DNA from: Bipolaris cookei
Lineage: Eukaryota > Ascomycota > Dothideomycetes > Pleosporales > Pleosporaceae
Length of the DNA stretch: 64,000 nt
Assembly (NCBI GenBank): GCA_002286855.1
Contig: NRSV01000113.1
Span: 16,649-80,648, forward strand
Reading direction: 5' to 3'
Shown here: positions 22,901 to 32,133 of the stretch, piece by piece
Layout of the letters: every line of letters begins with the position of its first letter
How positions within the stretch are numbered: position 1 is the stretch's first letter
Notes under the pieces: model-generated
What the model was told of the DNA's origin: nothing
Seen by the model: only the letters and a program-made list of their open reading frames with translations
Database searches by the model: none
Position numbers and translations under genes: made by a program

Positions 22901-24381
22901 GCAATCAGCTACCTGATGCGACATGGTAGCGTCATTTGTATCAGTGGATTGCAGAAAGACAATGTGAATGACTGCATAATAGATCGGCTATCTTTCTACA
23001 TTGGGTCGACGACAGCAATGGACTCGCCGAATAATTAATCGAAGTAATATCTTATTAACTGCCGATGGGAATTCTCCGAAGGACGGCCGTGGATACAGAA
23101 TAGTGGGCATTTAGAAGATGGTAAGGGCAGTATACTCGACCTGTGCATGGCATCAATGTGGACACAAAGGCAATAATGTAACGGCAACCTCGCTCACGTC
23201 CACCATGAGATATTCCATGACCTCATCTATATTCAGTTAACCATTAATACTGAGAAGCGGAACAACTTTATCATTTGAAATGCATCCCGTGAAACGATCG
23301 GGTTAGCGCGATAGCCGTCCGTAAAGCTTGATCCTTGAATGATGTTGACATGTCGAATGCAGCTTTATATGAAGACTATTGAACCACATCGAGTGATTTG
23401 CTGGCTTCAACTCTCTTGAGCAATGCAGGGATAATTATCCCAGTCAGGAATGTAAGGCCAACCAGTAATGCGAAACTGTTTACAAATGCGTATCACAAGA
23501 CCCATGTACACCAACGTGCGTTGATGCAATCTTCCCCAAGGACTCGCATAACCAAAAGAAACATGCTTCAATTTGAGTCTAGTGAATAGAGCTGGCATCC
23601 CAGCCACAGGAAGTTTATCTTCAGAGTTTCAGTCGATATATATCTTGCGATTGATCCTGTTCCAGATTTCTGGCATAGGGTTCCTTGGACTAGGCTTTTC
23701 CACATCGATTGCTGTGAGATGTTATTAGGGCGAGATGTTCGCATTTACTGCAAGCCATCAATTTACCTTTCAGAATGATATTAAGTTTTAATACAAGTTT
23801 CAGGCGAATGGCACTCGTCTATCAAACACTGTGCTTGAATAATAAATAAATGGTTGTATAGCAGGTGACCTTGCGTGGTCGAAATATCCAGGTAACAGTG
23901 TGATATAAGAAGGGAGCCGAATTTTTTTAATAATGTCTTGATTACTCTACCAAGATTTCCCATGAATACAGCTATTTGATGCAGCAATGCGACCTCACTT
24001 TGAAATGATTCTGGTGGGGTAAAGGGGGTGTACGTATCGGTGTTCAAGGCGCGCCCCGGCACAAAACACCGTCTTACCTGCAGGGTCATGTGCAAGCAAG
24101 GCAGAGTTGGACTTTAAATTGTTGGGATCAAACTAGTCAGGGACGTTTACCACATGGATATATACCTGTTTGCATAGACTCTACGTAGAGGATTGGAAGT
24201 CACATGTACCCCTCGAGTTTCTCCAGAGGGGCTGAGTTCACGTACGTACCGATTTTACGTTCTATCTGCGACCTGTAACGATGGCACTGTTCGATAGCAG
24301 GTATGCTTTGAAAAGATGACAATTACCACGAGATGGCGGACCCAGCATTAAACATTGACACTTCTTCCAGCTTTGTTAACC
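19982..24381. other. Gene-poor region, only a solo LTR recognised
   Basis: About 4.4 kb in which I find no supportable gene. The longest frame, 21232-21888, has no start context, domain or splice signals that I trust, and its neighbours 21973-23038 change frame every 60-90 codons. Composition and broken frames suggest old decayed coding DNA. The only clear item is the solo LTR at 20301-20545. The last few hundred bases before 24382 should hold the promoter of the regulator gene. Confidence 0.35.
20301..20545. mobile_element. Solo LTR, 245 bp, with 5-bp target duplication
   Basis: It starts TGTCCGAACC and ends CATTCAACA (TG...CA). The flanks are AAACC at 20296-20300 and AAACC at 20546-20550. 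A second copy of exactly the same length (47849-48093) differs at a few positions and has its own, different 5-bp duplication. The shared TG...CA ends and 5-bp duplications are those of an LTR retrotransposon whose internal part has been lost by recombination; a very short non-autonomous LTR element is the alternative. Confidence 0.85.
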
Positions 24382-25737
24382 ATGATTGGAGACATTGTTG
24401 ATTCTCAGCGTTCGCCCATTCCGCAACCACAACAGCAGCAACGAGCATTCAGAGAGTCTTGTCAGAATTGCGCAGACTCAAAGGTTCGATGCAGTAAAAA
24501 CAAGCCGACATGCGCGCGTTGTGCTCGCCGAGGCACGCCTTGTGTCTACCAACAATCCAGGCGTGCCGGAAGAAAACTCACGTCTGTCGGACAGGCCAAA
24601 CAAGCGCGCCAAGCTGCGACGAATGCTCTAAGCGATGTATCAAGCTCATACACTTGGGAAGTCGACATTGAAAACAATGACTTGCAGCCATCTCCTCCCA
24701 GATCGGACACCACACCAAACACCACCATTAGTCAAAGGGGCCCCAATGATGGCCAAGCAATTTCGGAAAACTTCTCCCCCTTGGACTCTTTTCCCGATAT
24801 TTCTGGGTCAACAGAATGGTGTTCCAACGGGATCTTCAAAGCTCTCTGCATCCAATCTGTTCCGCTCATGTGTGGAGATGATGCCGACTTTGCCTTGCAC
24901 ATGTCGCAGGACTTGACAACCTTAAACGATGAATTTCTTAATCTGGATAATTCAAGTAGAGGTTCAATTCCTGTCGAGCTAGCCCCTGATTTTCTTGGAT
25001 TGCCATTGACATGGCCGGGCACTGCAGGAGATACCCAAGCGATTGGCTACGAGCCTGAAGATATATCCTCATCCAGGTCGACATGCAACAAAAACTGTAC
25101 TGCAGTTATCTCTCAGCTACTCCCAGAACTATTCTGTTCTTTTGGTAGCAGATGCGGAAGCACCCAGCTGCAAGGCCAATCATTGGTCGATATCATCACC
25201 AACAATGAGAGTATGTCCGAAGCCATGAATAGTATTCTCGAGTGCGAGTGTAGCCAAGATATTCATGTGCTATTCATTGTTGGTCTATGCACCTCGAAAG
25301 TCATGTCGTCCTATCTCAAAGCAATGCGACGTGAGTGTCTCAAGAATGCACAGCGAGCCAGCGACTCATTTACCACGAACGACCATCAGCGAAGCGCACT
25401 AGATGTAGAAGAAGGTGATGCCAAAGCCGAGATAATGGCAGCTCGCATGGTCCTCGGCGAGCTCCATCGCGTCCAGCAACTTCTGGCTCGTCTATCTGAT
25501 CGTCTCAAACAGACAGAGCCGGAAGTTGATCTTGCCAACGAGTATGCTGGGCCAGGAGGGCTTACAGGAAATGAGTTGTGGAATCCATTTCCTTGCTCAA
25601 TGCTTCAACAGCTTGAGCATAGCTTACGAGCCTATCTTCGCTACGTTTTTGCAGTATGTCATGCGCGGCTTGGGGCGCATAACGCTGATCCATTATCTAC
25701 ATGGACTACACAATGCAGTGTCGAGTGCAAAAGGTGA
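24382..25737 (+). CDS. AflR-like Zn2Cys6 transcription factor
   Basis: The ATG at 24382 gives 451 aa without introns. The binuclear zinc cluster reads CQNCADSKVRCSKNKPTCARC and then GTPCVY at about residues 27-54, followed by a basic linker (RRAGRK). The C-terminal half carries the AflR signature region: LECECSQDIHVLFIVGLCTSKVMS (around residue 290) and MAARMVLGELHRVQQLLARLSDRLKQ (around residue 355). AflR-type regulators switch on polyketide gene clusters such as those for aflatoxin and sterigmatocystin. No intact polyketide synthase is in the window, but a thioesterase-like relic lies 460 bp downstream. The frame is open and the cluster ligands are all present, so the gene may be functional. 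The target genes are unknown. Confidence 0.85.
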   Translation: MIGDIVDSQRSPIPQPQQQQRAFRESCQNCADSKVRCSKNKPTCARCARRGTPCVYQQSRRAGRKLTSVGQAKQARQAATNALSDVSSSYTWEVDIENNDLQPSPPRSDTTPNTTISQRGPNDGQAISENFSPLDSFPDISGSTEWCSNGIFKALCIQSVPLMCGDDADFALHMSQDLTTLNDEFLNLDNSSRGSIPVELAPDFLGLPLTWPGTAGDTQAIGYEPEDISSSRSTCNKNCTAVISQLLPELFCSFGSRCGSTQLQGQSLVDIITNNESMSEAMNSILECECSQDIHVLFIVGLCTSKVMSSYLKAMRRECLKNAQRASDSFTTNDHQRSALDVEEGDAKAEIMAARMVLGELHRVQQLLARLSDRLKQTEPEVDLANEYAGPGGLTGNELWNPFPCSMLQQLEHSLRAYLRYVFAVCHARLGAHNADPLSTWTTQCSVECKR

Positions 25738-26199
25738 TGGACAGAAGAGATGTTTCTTTACAAAGTTTAAGCCAGGCGTAAACGGGGAAACTTGAGGCTG
25801 TGCATATGCAGAGGTATATGGATATGACCTATCGTATGGTCTCCTCCAGAGGAAATGGTGTCTTCAGTGTTGAGTGAAATAAATAGGCTCTGATCAGAGC
25901 GCCTATGTAAGGTTCACCTTCTCTGATTTGAGCAGTAAACTGTGTATTATTTGGTAATTTTGACGTCGATTATCCGAGTATACTACGCGACATGTATGAC
26001 AGGAACGAGTGAATACATGTTCAATCACGTGACCCGATGATTTGCTTCTGCGCAGTGTATGCTACTTTTACGGAGATGGCCAGCAAAACGAACGGTATTA
26101 AATAAGCCGATCCAAATCTATAGATAGTTCTTAATTGGATTTCGAATGTCTTTGGAGTGATATAATTAGTTTGGTCGAATTAATGAAGTTGATGCGTGA

Positions 26200-26442
26200 T
26201 CGTATGAGTGTGCGTACGCGTTCGCGGCAGCCGATCTGTTGATCAACCAAGGTCAACAAGTGCACTCGAGTGTTTTGATAGATGCCACAGCCCCACAGTC
26301 CAGGGTAATGGTGCTGCTTGAATTCTGCGAGAAATGCACTTTACATTGCACTTACGCACAGACTTTAGGCCTAACAGGTGGGAAGTATGAGACCGTTGTC
26401 ACCAAAGGGGCGAATCACTTTACTTTGATGGCGAGTAACTAG
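26200..26442 (+). pseudogene. Relic of a polyketide synthase thioesterase domain
   Basis: The open stretch reads AYAFAAADLLINQGQQVHSS and then VLIDATAP, which fits the helix after the nucleophile elbow and the strand LIDSPAP in thioesterase domains of fungal polyketide synthases. The same frame ends GGKYETVVTKGANHFTLM, fitting the catalytic His region (GNHFTMM) before a TAG. The nucleophile motif GWSAGG and about 100 residues in between are gone. This is a short match made by eye, so it is tentative. Its position next to an AflR-type gene supports it. Confidence 0.4.
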
Positions 26443-26959
26443 TTTACCGGCCGCTTCAAGAGCCTCTGCTAACGTCGAGATAAGCGTCCGCCGTATGTAG
26501 ATCTTGTGCGAGACATCATCAACAACTGCGTTGTCGGAGGAGACGAGGGAGAGAAAAACGGCTGGGTGTTGCGCGCCGCTCTTGGTAATGGAAATTGCCG
26601 TAAGAGGCATAGTATGGACCCTTTGATCATGTGAAACGTGAGCCGTAGCCGCAAGCAGATCCCAAGTGCAAGGGTCCAACTGATTGAACGTGGGGAAAAA
26701 TCGCCTGGCTGAATTAATTAATCCGCGAGAGAGACGGAGAGACGGAGAGGGGGCGACTTCGGAAAGCCCAGACGTTCGTGTTTCCAGCCAGCCAGCCACC
26801 CCCCGTCTCATGACCATCACGCGTGGTCTTTTTTTCTTTCCTTCTCGCCCCATGTATCTTTCTTCTTTGTTAGCCGTGGATTAGGGAAAGTATGTCATCA
26901 CTCCTTGTCCTACAGTGATACACAATCACCGTCGTTCGTGTAACGATACTGCATCCAAC
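26443..26959. other. Probable promoter region of the ferroportin-like gene
   Basis: About 500 bp with no gene. It contains pyrimidine-rich stretches near 26790-26880 (CTTTTTTTCTTTCC), common upstream of fungal start sites. No specific binding site is claimed. Confidence 0.3.
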
Positions 26960-28588
26960 ATGATGAAGAGCCCATCGCCATCGCCATCGTCATCGCCATC
27001 GCTACCGCCATCGTCGTCGCCACACAGGGCTTACCCCGCGCCAGCAGCAGCCCACAACGACACAGGATGTCAAGATGGTAATGCGCAACGGCTGCTGTGG
27101 CGCCTCTACGTCTCACATACACTCTCGACATGGAACGCACGCACGTTTGAGTTTGGCGCGGTGATTTTCCTCGCCGCCATTTTTCCCGGAACCCTCTTCT
27201 TCGCTTCTTGCTATGCGCTTTTCCGGGCTGGAGCAGCCGCTGCCCTGGGGTCCTGGATAGGACACCAGGTGGACTGCAGAAATCGACTAGATGTCGTAAG
27301 ACACAGCATCGTATGGCAGAGACTGTCAGTCGCCGGGTCGTGCCTCATTCTGGTCTTGATGGTCGCCGGCGGCCATAGGAAAGAGAAGGGATTCATGACA
27401 TATGCCTTGTTTGTCGGGAGTGTCATGCTAGCGTGTGTTGAGAAGCTGGCTTTCATTGCAAACACCATTTCCGTGGAGCGGGACTGGATCATTGTGGTGT
27501 CTGAGAGCCTAAGCATCGACCGGCAGGATCTGAACAGCATGATGCGGCGAATTGATCTCGTGTGCAAGCTCATTGCGCCCGTTGGCATTGGATTTGTTGA
27601 AGGTTACTTCTCGGCCAGACTGGCCATTTGGATTGTATTCTTGCAAAACGCTATCAGCGTCGTGGTAGAGTATTTTGCCATTGCTTCCGTCTACGCAGCG
27701 GTGCCAGGCCTCGCGCTCGGAAAAGCGCCACAGCCGCTGCTGAACCATGAGCGTGATTCTGAAACAGCAGACACGCCAATGCGACAGTTGTCCCACCAGC
27801 ATGGCAATAATACTTCCGTGTCAGCCCCGCATCGCGACACGCCGCCTGTCATTAAAACCATGGTGGCATCCCACCTACGGCCGTGGAAGAATTATATCCA
27901 AAACCCTGCCTTTTTGGCGTCATTTTCGCTCTCCCTTCTCTACCTGACCGTCCTAAGCTTCGCGTCGCAAATGACCACATACCTGCTATCACTCGGATTT
28001 ACCAGTACTCACGTTTCGCTTATGCGCCTTGGCTCCGTTATGTTGGAGCTCTGCGCCACGGTCGTCGGGCCCTGGCTTATGCGCCGGATCAGCGCTGTGC
28101 GCGCCGGACTGTGGTTCATCAACGAGCAACTTATTTCGATTGCGCTGGCCGTCGGCCTATTTCTCTGGTTAGCCAACAAGCCTATGCTCGCTGGCGGAGT
28201 CCTGGTCCTCGGCGTGGCATTCTCCCGCCTGGGGCTGTGGGGGTTTGATCTCAGTGTGCAGTATGTGGTGCAAGAAGATGCACCAGAAGCCACACGGGGG
28301 TCCTTTTCCGCCGTGGAAATGTCGCTGCAAAATCTGTTTGAGCTAGTTTCCTTTGCCACGACAATGGTTTTTTACCGGCCGCAGCAGTTCAAGATTCCGG
28401 TCCTCATCAGCGCTGGCGCCATTGTATCGAGTGCGGCATGTTTTGCGGGTTTCGTACGGCGCAAGAGAGGCCATTTGCTGCATACGGATAGGTGCTTTAA
28501 GAGAATGGGCAAGACGGGTAGATATGAGGTGTTGCCCACTATTGAAGAGGAGTTTGAAACAGAGGAAGAGGGCATTAGAGATGGATGA
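26960..28588 (+). CDS. Ferroportin-like (SLC40) iron exporter family protein
   Basis: The ATG at 26960 gives 542 aa without introns; an upstream GTG-led extension is not needed. After a Ser/Pro-rich head (MMKSPSPSPSSSP) comes RLYVSHTLSTWNARTFEFGA, the start of the ferroportin fold (known members read YLSHSLSTWGDRMWNFAV), then about ten to twelve hydrophobic segments, including AIFPGTLFFASCYALFRAGA and AFLASFSLSLLYLTVLSFAS. A soluble loop of about 70 residues splits the two halves. The conserved GFTSTHVSLMRLGSVMLEL and GLWGFDLSVQYVVQE match the second half. Family members move Fe2+ or other divalent metals out of the cytosol; in fungi a vacuolar or plasma membrane location is possible. The substrate is inferred from the family only. 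Confidence 0.85.
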   Translation: MMKSPSPSPSSSPSLPPSSSPHRAYPAPAAAHNDTGCQDGNAQRLLWRLYVSHTLSTWNARTFEFGAVIFLAAIFPGTLFFASCYALFRAGAAAALGSWIGHQVDCRNRLDVVRHSIVWQRLSVAGSCLILVLMVAGGHRKEKGFMTYALFVGSVMLACVEKLAFIANTISVERDWIIVVSESLSIDRQDLNSMMRRIDLVCKLIAPVGIGFVEGYFSARLAIWIVFLQNAISVVVEYFAIASVYAAVPGLALGKAPQPLLNHERDSETADTPMRQLSHQHGNNTSVSAPHRDTPPVIKTMVASHLRPWKNYIQNPAFLASFSLSLLYLTVLSFASQMTTYLLSLGFTSTHVSLMRLGSVMLELCATVVGPWLMRRISAVRAGLWFINEQLISIALAVGLFLWLANKPMLAGGVLVLGVAFSRLGLWGFDLSVQYVVQEDAPEATRGSFSAVEMSLQNLFELVSFATTMVFYRPQQFKIPVLISAGAIVSSAACFAGFVRRKRGHLLHTDRCFKRMGKTGRYEVLPTIEEEFETEEEGIRDG

Positions 28589-28892
28589 ATTCTGATGCGT
28601 CGAATATAAGTCACATTTTAGAAATTAAATTCAAATACTTTCAAAGTTCCTTTTTCTACCCTCTTGCCAACGTGCTGCCGAGTTAAGTCTCATGGTTTTC
28701 TTTTTGGACTATAAGCATACGTGTTGTTGGGCCAGTCATCATGATCCTCAGAATTAAAATTATAGACAGTGTTAAAACTAAACAAACATGCTATGAAGCA
28801 TTCATCACTCGATGATGAGCTATAGTGGTCTCCTTTCCCAACGCCAAAACAATGCCATGCTATGCAATCAAGATAGGAAACGAAATTTGCCT

Positions 28893-31130
28893 TTACGAAA
28901 AGGCTCGTGGAGTGGGCGTCAAGTCCCTGACATGCAACGATCCCACCCCGTCTACAACGCCTCCTTCATCACCATCCACTCCGTGTGTCAGGGCTGTGCC
29001 TTCGTCATCGTCGGTGTAATGGCTGTCCTCAACATACTCCTCTCCCTCGGCATAGTCCCCACTTTCAACACTCTCCATGATTGAGTCGCCCATGCCTGTT
29101 TCGTCGAGCGAGTCTCGTGACATGTAGCTCCCTTCGAGATCCTCGCCAACGTCAGACCTTTCATCTTCGCTACGTATACTAGCTGCTTCCGTGTCAACAT
29201 CGTCGTCTTCGTCTTCGCTGTCTGTGAAATCGGCAATGTCGAGAGGTGGATCGCGCCAGTAATTGAAGTCTGTATAGGCTTCGCCTCCCGCTGGAACGAG
29301 CAGTCCGACTGGGGGAAAGAAGTGATCGACAATCTCTCGCATACTGGCATACCCAGTCTTGTAAGAATTCAGAGACAGGACGTCGAGACTGACTTCGGCA
29401 TTGGAGTTAATGGTGAAGATGCGTGTGGATGGGATGTTGACGGAACGATAGGACAGAGCATCGGTAAATCGGTTACCGAATCCTGCGTAGAAGGGGGTTT
29501 GGCCTGGGGGTCTGTTAAACAACTGCATGATGTCTCGGAGGCAGGCCATTTTGAAAACTTCGGGTTTCCGCAAGTAGATTTCTCTGCGCAGTGCAGCAAT
29601 TGTGCGATCTGGACTCATGATGACGGGGCCCTTTGGCAGACGATAGTTGTCTTGTACGACGCCATTGAGGTAGGCTCTTGTTGTATCGGCTTGTCCGACG
29701 GAGCGACTCGTCAGGTAGAATATGTTGTAGCCATTGTTTATAATGTCTGTGTAGAGTTTCGCGACTCCTTGGTGAGTCCAGTCACGGCCAATCATATTAA
29801 GCACATGGCCGAGCGCATCCGACTTTGTGATTGTTCCGTCAATGTCGGAGATGACAATGGGCACATCGTGCTTCCAGTAAAACATGTAAGCCTCACACTT
29901 TGATCTATTTACTGTGAAGCTCATAGTGTTTGCGCCCGACTTCAGATTGAGTGCCTTGAGTTGGTCACTAGTCAGGCGCAGTGTCTTTGCATATGTCTTG
30001 GTCTCATTCTTGCGCGACTCGGGCGAGTGTGGCGCAGACATGCCGAGTGCACTGTCCGAGTCCCTGCGAATCTGGGGGAACTGGGCCGTGTCATCACTGC
30101 GGGCGCTGTCGCTCTGGTAGCCAGGGTCGGACAGGGCATCACTTGAGCGGAGGGCACTCTCGTTCAAGACATTGACTGAGGTCTTTGCCATGGCGGCGGC
30201 TTTGGCCTCCTCACTGCTGTAAATCCAGAGGTTTCCGTTTTCGTCGGCGCCAATAAGGGCACCAATGTCATAGTCGCCTGCAAGCTCGTCGGAGAGGATG
30301 CGCCTGGCTATGACCTCTGCGCGCAATGCGTCCTCTTCGCTGCTCTTGTAGCCCGTCATGTCAAGCTCCAAGTCGCCAGTCTCGGTGACCTTGTTAGGGA
30401 TGTTTGAGGTGAAGAGCTTCTTGGACAGTTTGATGGCGCGGGCGAGGGCTTCGCTGGGCGATACTGGCGGGGGACTTGTTGAACGCGTAGACCTATTCCA
30501 CGCAGTTGCGTCTTCTTTGCTGATTTGCAGCGGCCCCCTCTCGTGTGCTTGGGATTCATCAAAGGCTTTACTAAAACTATCCTTGACCGAAGGCACCGTC
30601 ACGTCTGTGCTGGCCCTGTGTATGTGGAAGCCAGACCAGTCTCCCGACTTTGGGCGAGCGTAGTCGGCGTCTGCGTGCAGGTAGTCAGCAGGGGGCACCG
30701 ACATGGACATGCGCCCTCTCCTCCTTGCGATGGCCGTCTCGTCGAGATCAAGGGGTTCGGGCTCGTCAAAGGGGCGGTCCGAGGACGGCTCGATGGGCTT
30801 CTGATCGGGGCTGGCGGCGGGGGAGGCAATGGGCGATGTCTGCATCTCAGCGGGAATACTGCGCGAAGTCTCAAAGACAAAAAAGGCCTCGCCGCCCTCG
30901 CCAAGCTTCATCGAGTAGTCCTGTAGCTCGCCATTGACGCGGAACTCGACCTTCTTGTCTGAAGGGCGCAGGATCTGGTACTTGCCGAAGCGGACGTGGA
31001 AGGGCGAGCATGCCAGAGTGCCATCCTCGTGCTCGACGACGATGGTGTCGATGGCGCCGCTGAGTGTAGCGGGATTGATTGAGTTCCAGCCCTTTGAGAC
31101 GCTGCCGGTGATGGACCGGACGTAGTTCAT
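28893..31130 (-). CDS. PAH1: Lipin-type phosphatidate phosphatase (Pah1/Smp2/Ned1 homologue)
   Basis: 745 aa in one exon. The N-LIP domain begins at the start codon (MNYVRSITGSVSKGWNSINP, then LSGAIDTIVVE, residues 1-110). The catalytic HAD-like LIP/LNS2 domain around residues 410-570 includes DIDGTITKSD at about 429-438, the DxDxT active-site signature, and SARP-like LTSRSVGQADTTRAYL and RPPGQTPFYAGFGNR. An acidic tail (SEDEDDDVDTEAAS) closes it, as in yeast Pah1, where the tail mediates recruitment by the Nem1-Spo7 phosphatase. The enzyme dephosphorylates phosphatidic acid to diacylglycerol with Mg2+, feeding triacylglycerol and phospholipid synthesis and controlling nuclear membrane growth. 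Ser-rich stretches would suit phosphorylation control. It is transcribed divergently from the gene at 32134. Confidence 0.95.
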   Translation of the reverse strand: MNYVRSITGSVSKGWNSINPATLSGAIDTIVVEHEDGTLACSPFHVRFGKYQILRPSDKKVEFRVNGELQDYSMKLGEGGEAFFVFETSRSIPAEMQTSPIASPAASPDQKPIEPSSDRPFDEPEPLDLDETAIARRRGRMSMSVPPADYLHADADYARPKSGDWSGFHIHRASTDVTVPSVKDSFSKAFDESQAHERGPLQISKEDATAWNRSTRSTSPPPVSPSEALARAIKLSKKLFTSNIPNKVTETGDLELDMTGYKSSEEDALRAEVIARRILSDELAGDYDIGALIGADENGNLWIYSSEEAKAAAMAKTSVNVLNESALRSSDALSDPGYQSDSARSDDTAQFPQIRRDSDSALGMSAPHSPESRKNETKTYAKTLRLTSDQLKALNLKSGANTMSFTVNRSKCEAYMFYWKHDVPIVISDIDGTITKSDALGHVLNMIGRDWTHQGVAKLYTDIINNGYNIFYLTSRSVGQADTTRAYLNGVVQDNYRLPKGPVIMSPDRTIAALRREIYLRKPEVFKMACLRDIMQLFNRPPGQTPFYAGFGNRFTDALSYRSVNIPSTRIFTINSNAEVSLDVLSLNSYKTGYASMREIVDHFFPPVGLLVPAGGEAYTDFNYWRDPPLDIADFTDSEDEDDDVDTEAASIRSEDERSDVGEDLEGSYMSRDSLDETGMGDSIMESVESGDYAEGEEYVEDSHYTDDDEGTALTHGVDGDEGGVVDGVGSLHVRDLTPTPRAFS

Positions 31131-32133
31131 GGTGGATGGGGGTAGAGGTGCAAGAGTGTGTGAGAGGGGGAGGGTGCAGCAGGGCCCTGTTTGCGCCGGG
31201 AGCGGGTGGGCGTAGGCGTGGGAGGCAGCACGTGTTGGGGAATGTACGTCAGATGGGTTTTACAGAGGAGGTGGAATGATGCAAATGACCCGAGGCCGTG
31301 TGCTTTCACATGCCACAGGACTGGCGCATGGACGAGCAGGCCGATGGAGGCGAAGAAGAGGCAGACAGCACCGACTTGGAAGGGAGGCAGACTGAGCGTG
31401 GAGCGATAGATTGAGGAGCGGCCAGGTAGAGCGCTCGTGCGAGTCCATATGGCCATATACCGTCATGTCACGGGCAGTCGGCGGCTTTGCGACGTCAGCA
31501 CTGGCCGGGCTGGCGGGCTGGCGGGGCCCATGGCCATCAGGTGGGCAATGGCAATGGCCATGGCGTGGCCATGGACATGTTGCATCTTGCATGGCCAAAT
31601 GTCGTAATGGCTGTCATGACGGCGGTGCACATGCGCCCACAGCGACATGAGTTTGGGATTGGATGGGATTGGAGCATGGAGAAGCGGGTGCTTGTGCTTG
31701 GGGGTTGTTGGGAGCCGTCAGTGAGCAACCACGTGCACCATCAGAACGAGCAGCTCTGGCTTGGCATAGATTCGAGGGTACGCATAGTTTTTAGTGGTAC
31801 TATGGAGGAGTTTTGTGATATACTACTACATAGATAAATACATATCTAATATGTAAGTGTGTTGTAGTACTAGTAGTACATTCTTACACATGTCCCACGC
31901 TCACGTGCACAGCCAAACACAAACTACAGGGCTGCAGGGCAGCGGCGGCTTGTCGACACGCCAAGACGAGCACCAAATGCTTGTCGCCCCGGCTGCACTC
32001 GGCCATATTCTATACTATTATGCCAGCTTCACTCTCCCACCCCAGACAGACAAACCACTTCGCCACCACTCGTTTCTCTCTTCTCCAGGCGGCGACTCTG
32101 GGCCCCGACAAGCAACAACCCCCCGCCGCCATT
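31131..32133. promoter_or_regulatory. Shared upstream region of two divergent genes, with CATGGCCATG-rich block
   Basis: One kilobase between the start codons of the lipin gene (minus) and the FN3 gene (plus). It must hold both promoters. Between 31527 and 31600 the palindromes GGCCATGG and CATGGCCA recur several times, and an AT-rich inverted repeat (GTACTAGTAGTAC) lies near 31868. No coding frame is credible here. Confidence 0.45.
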
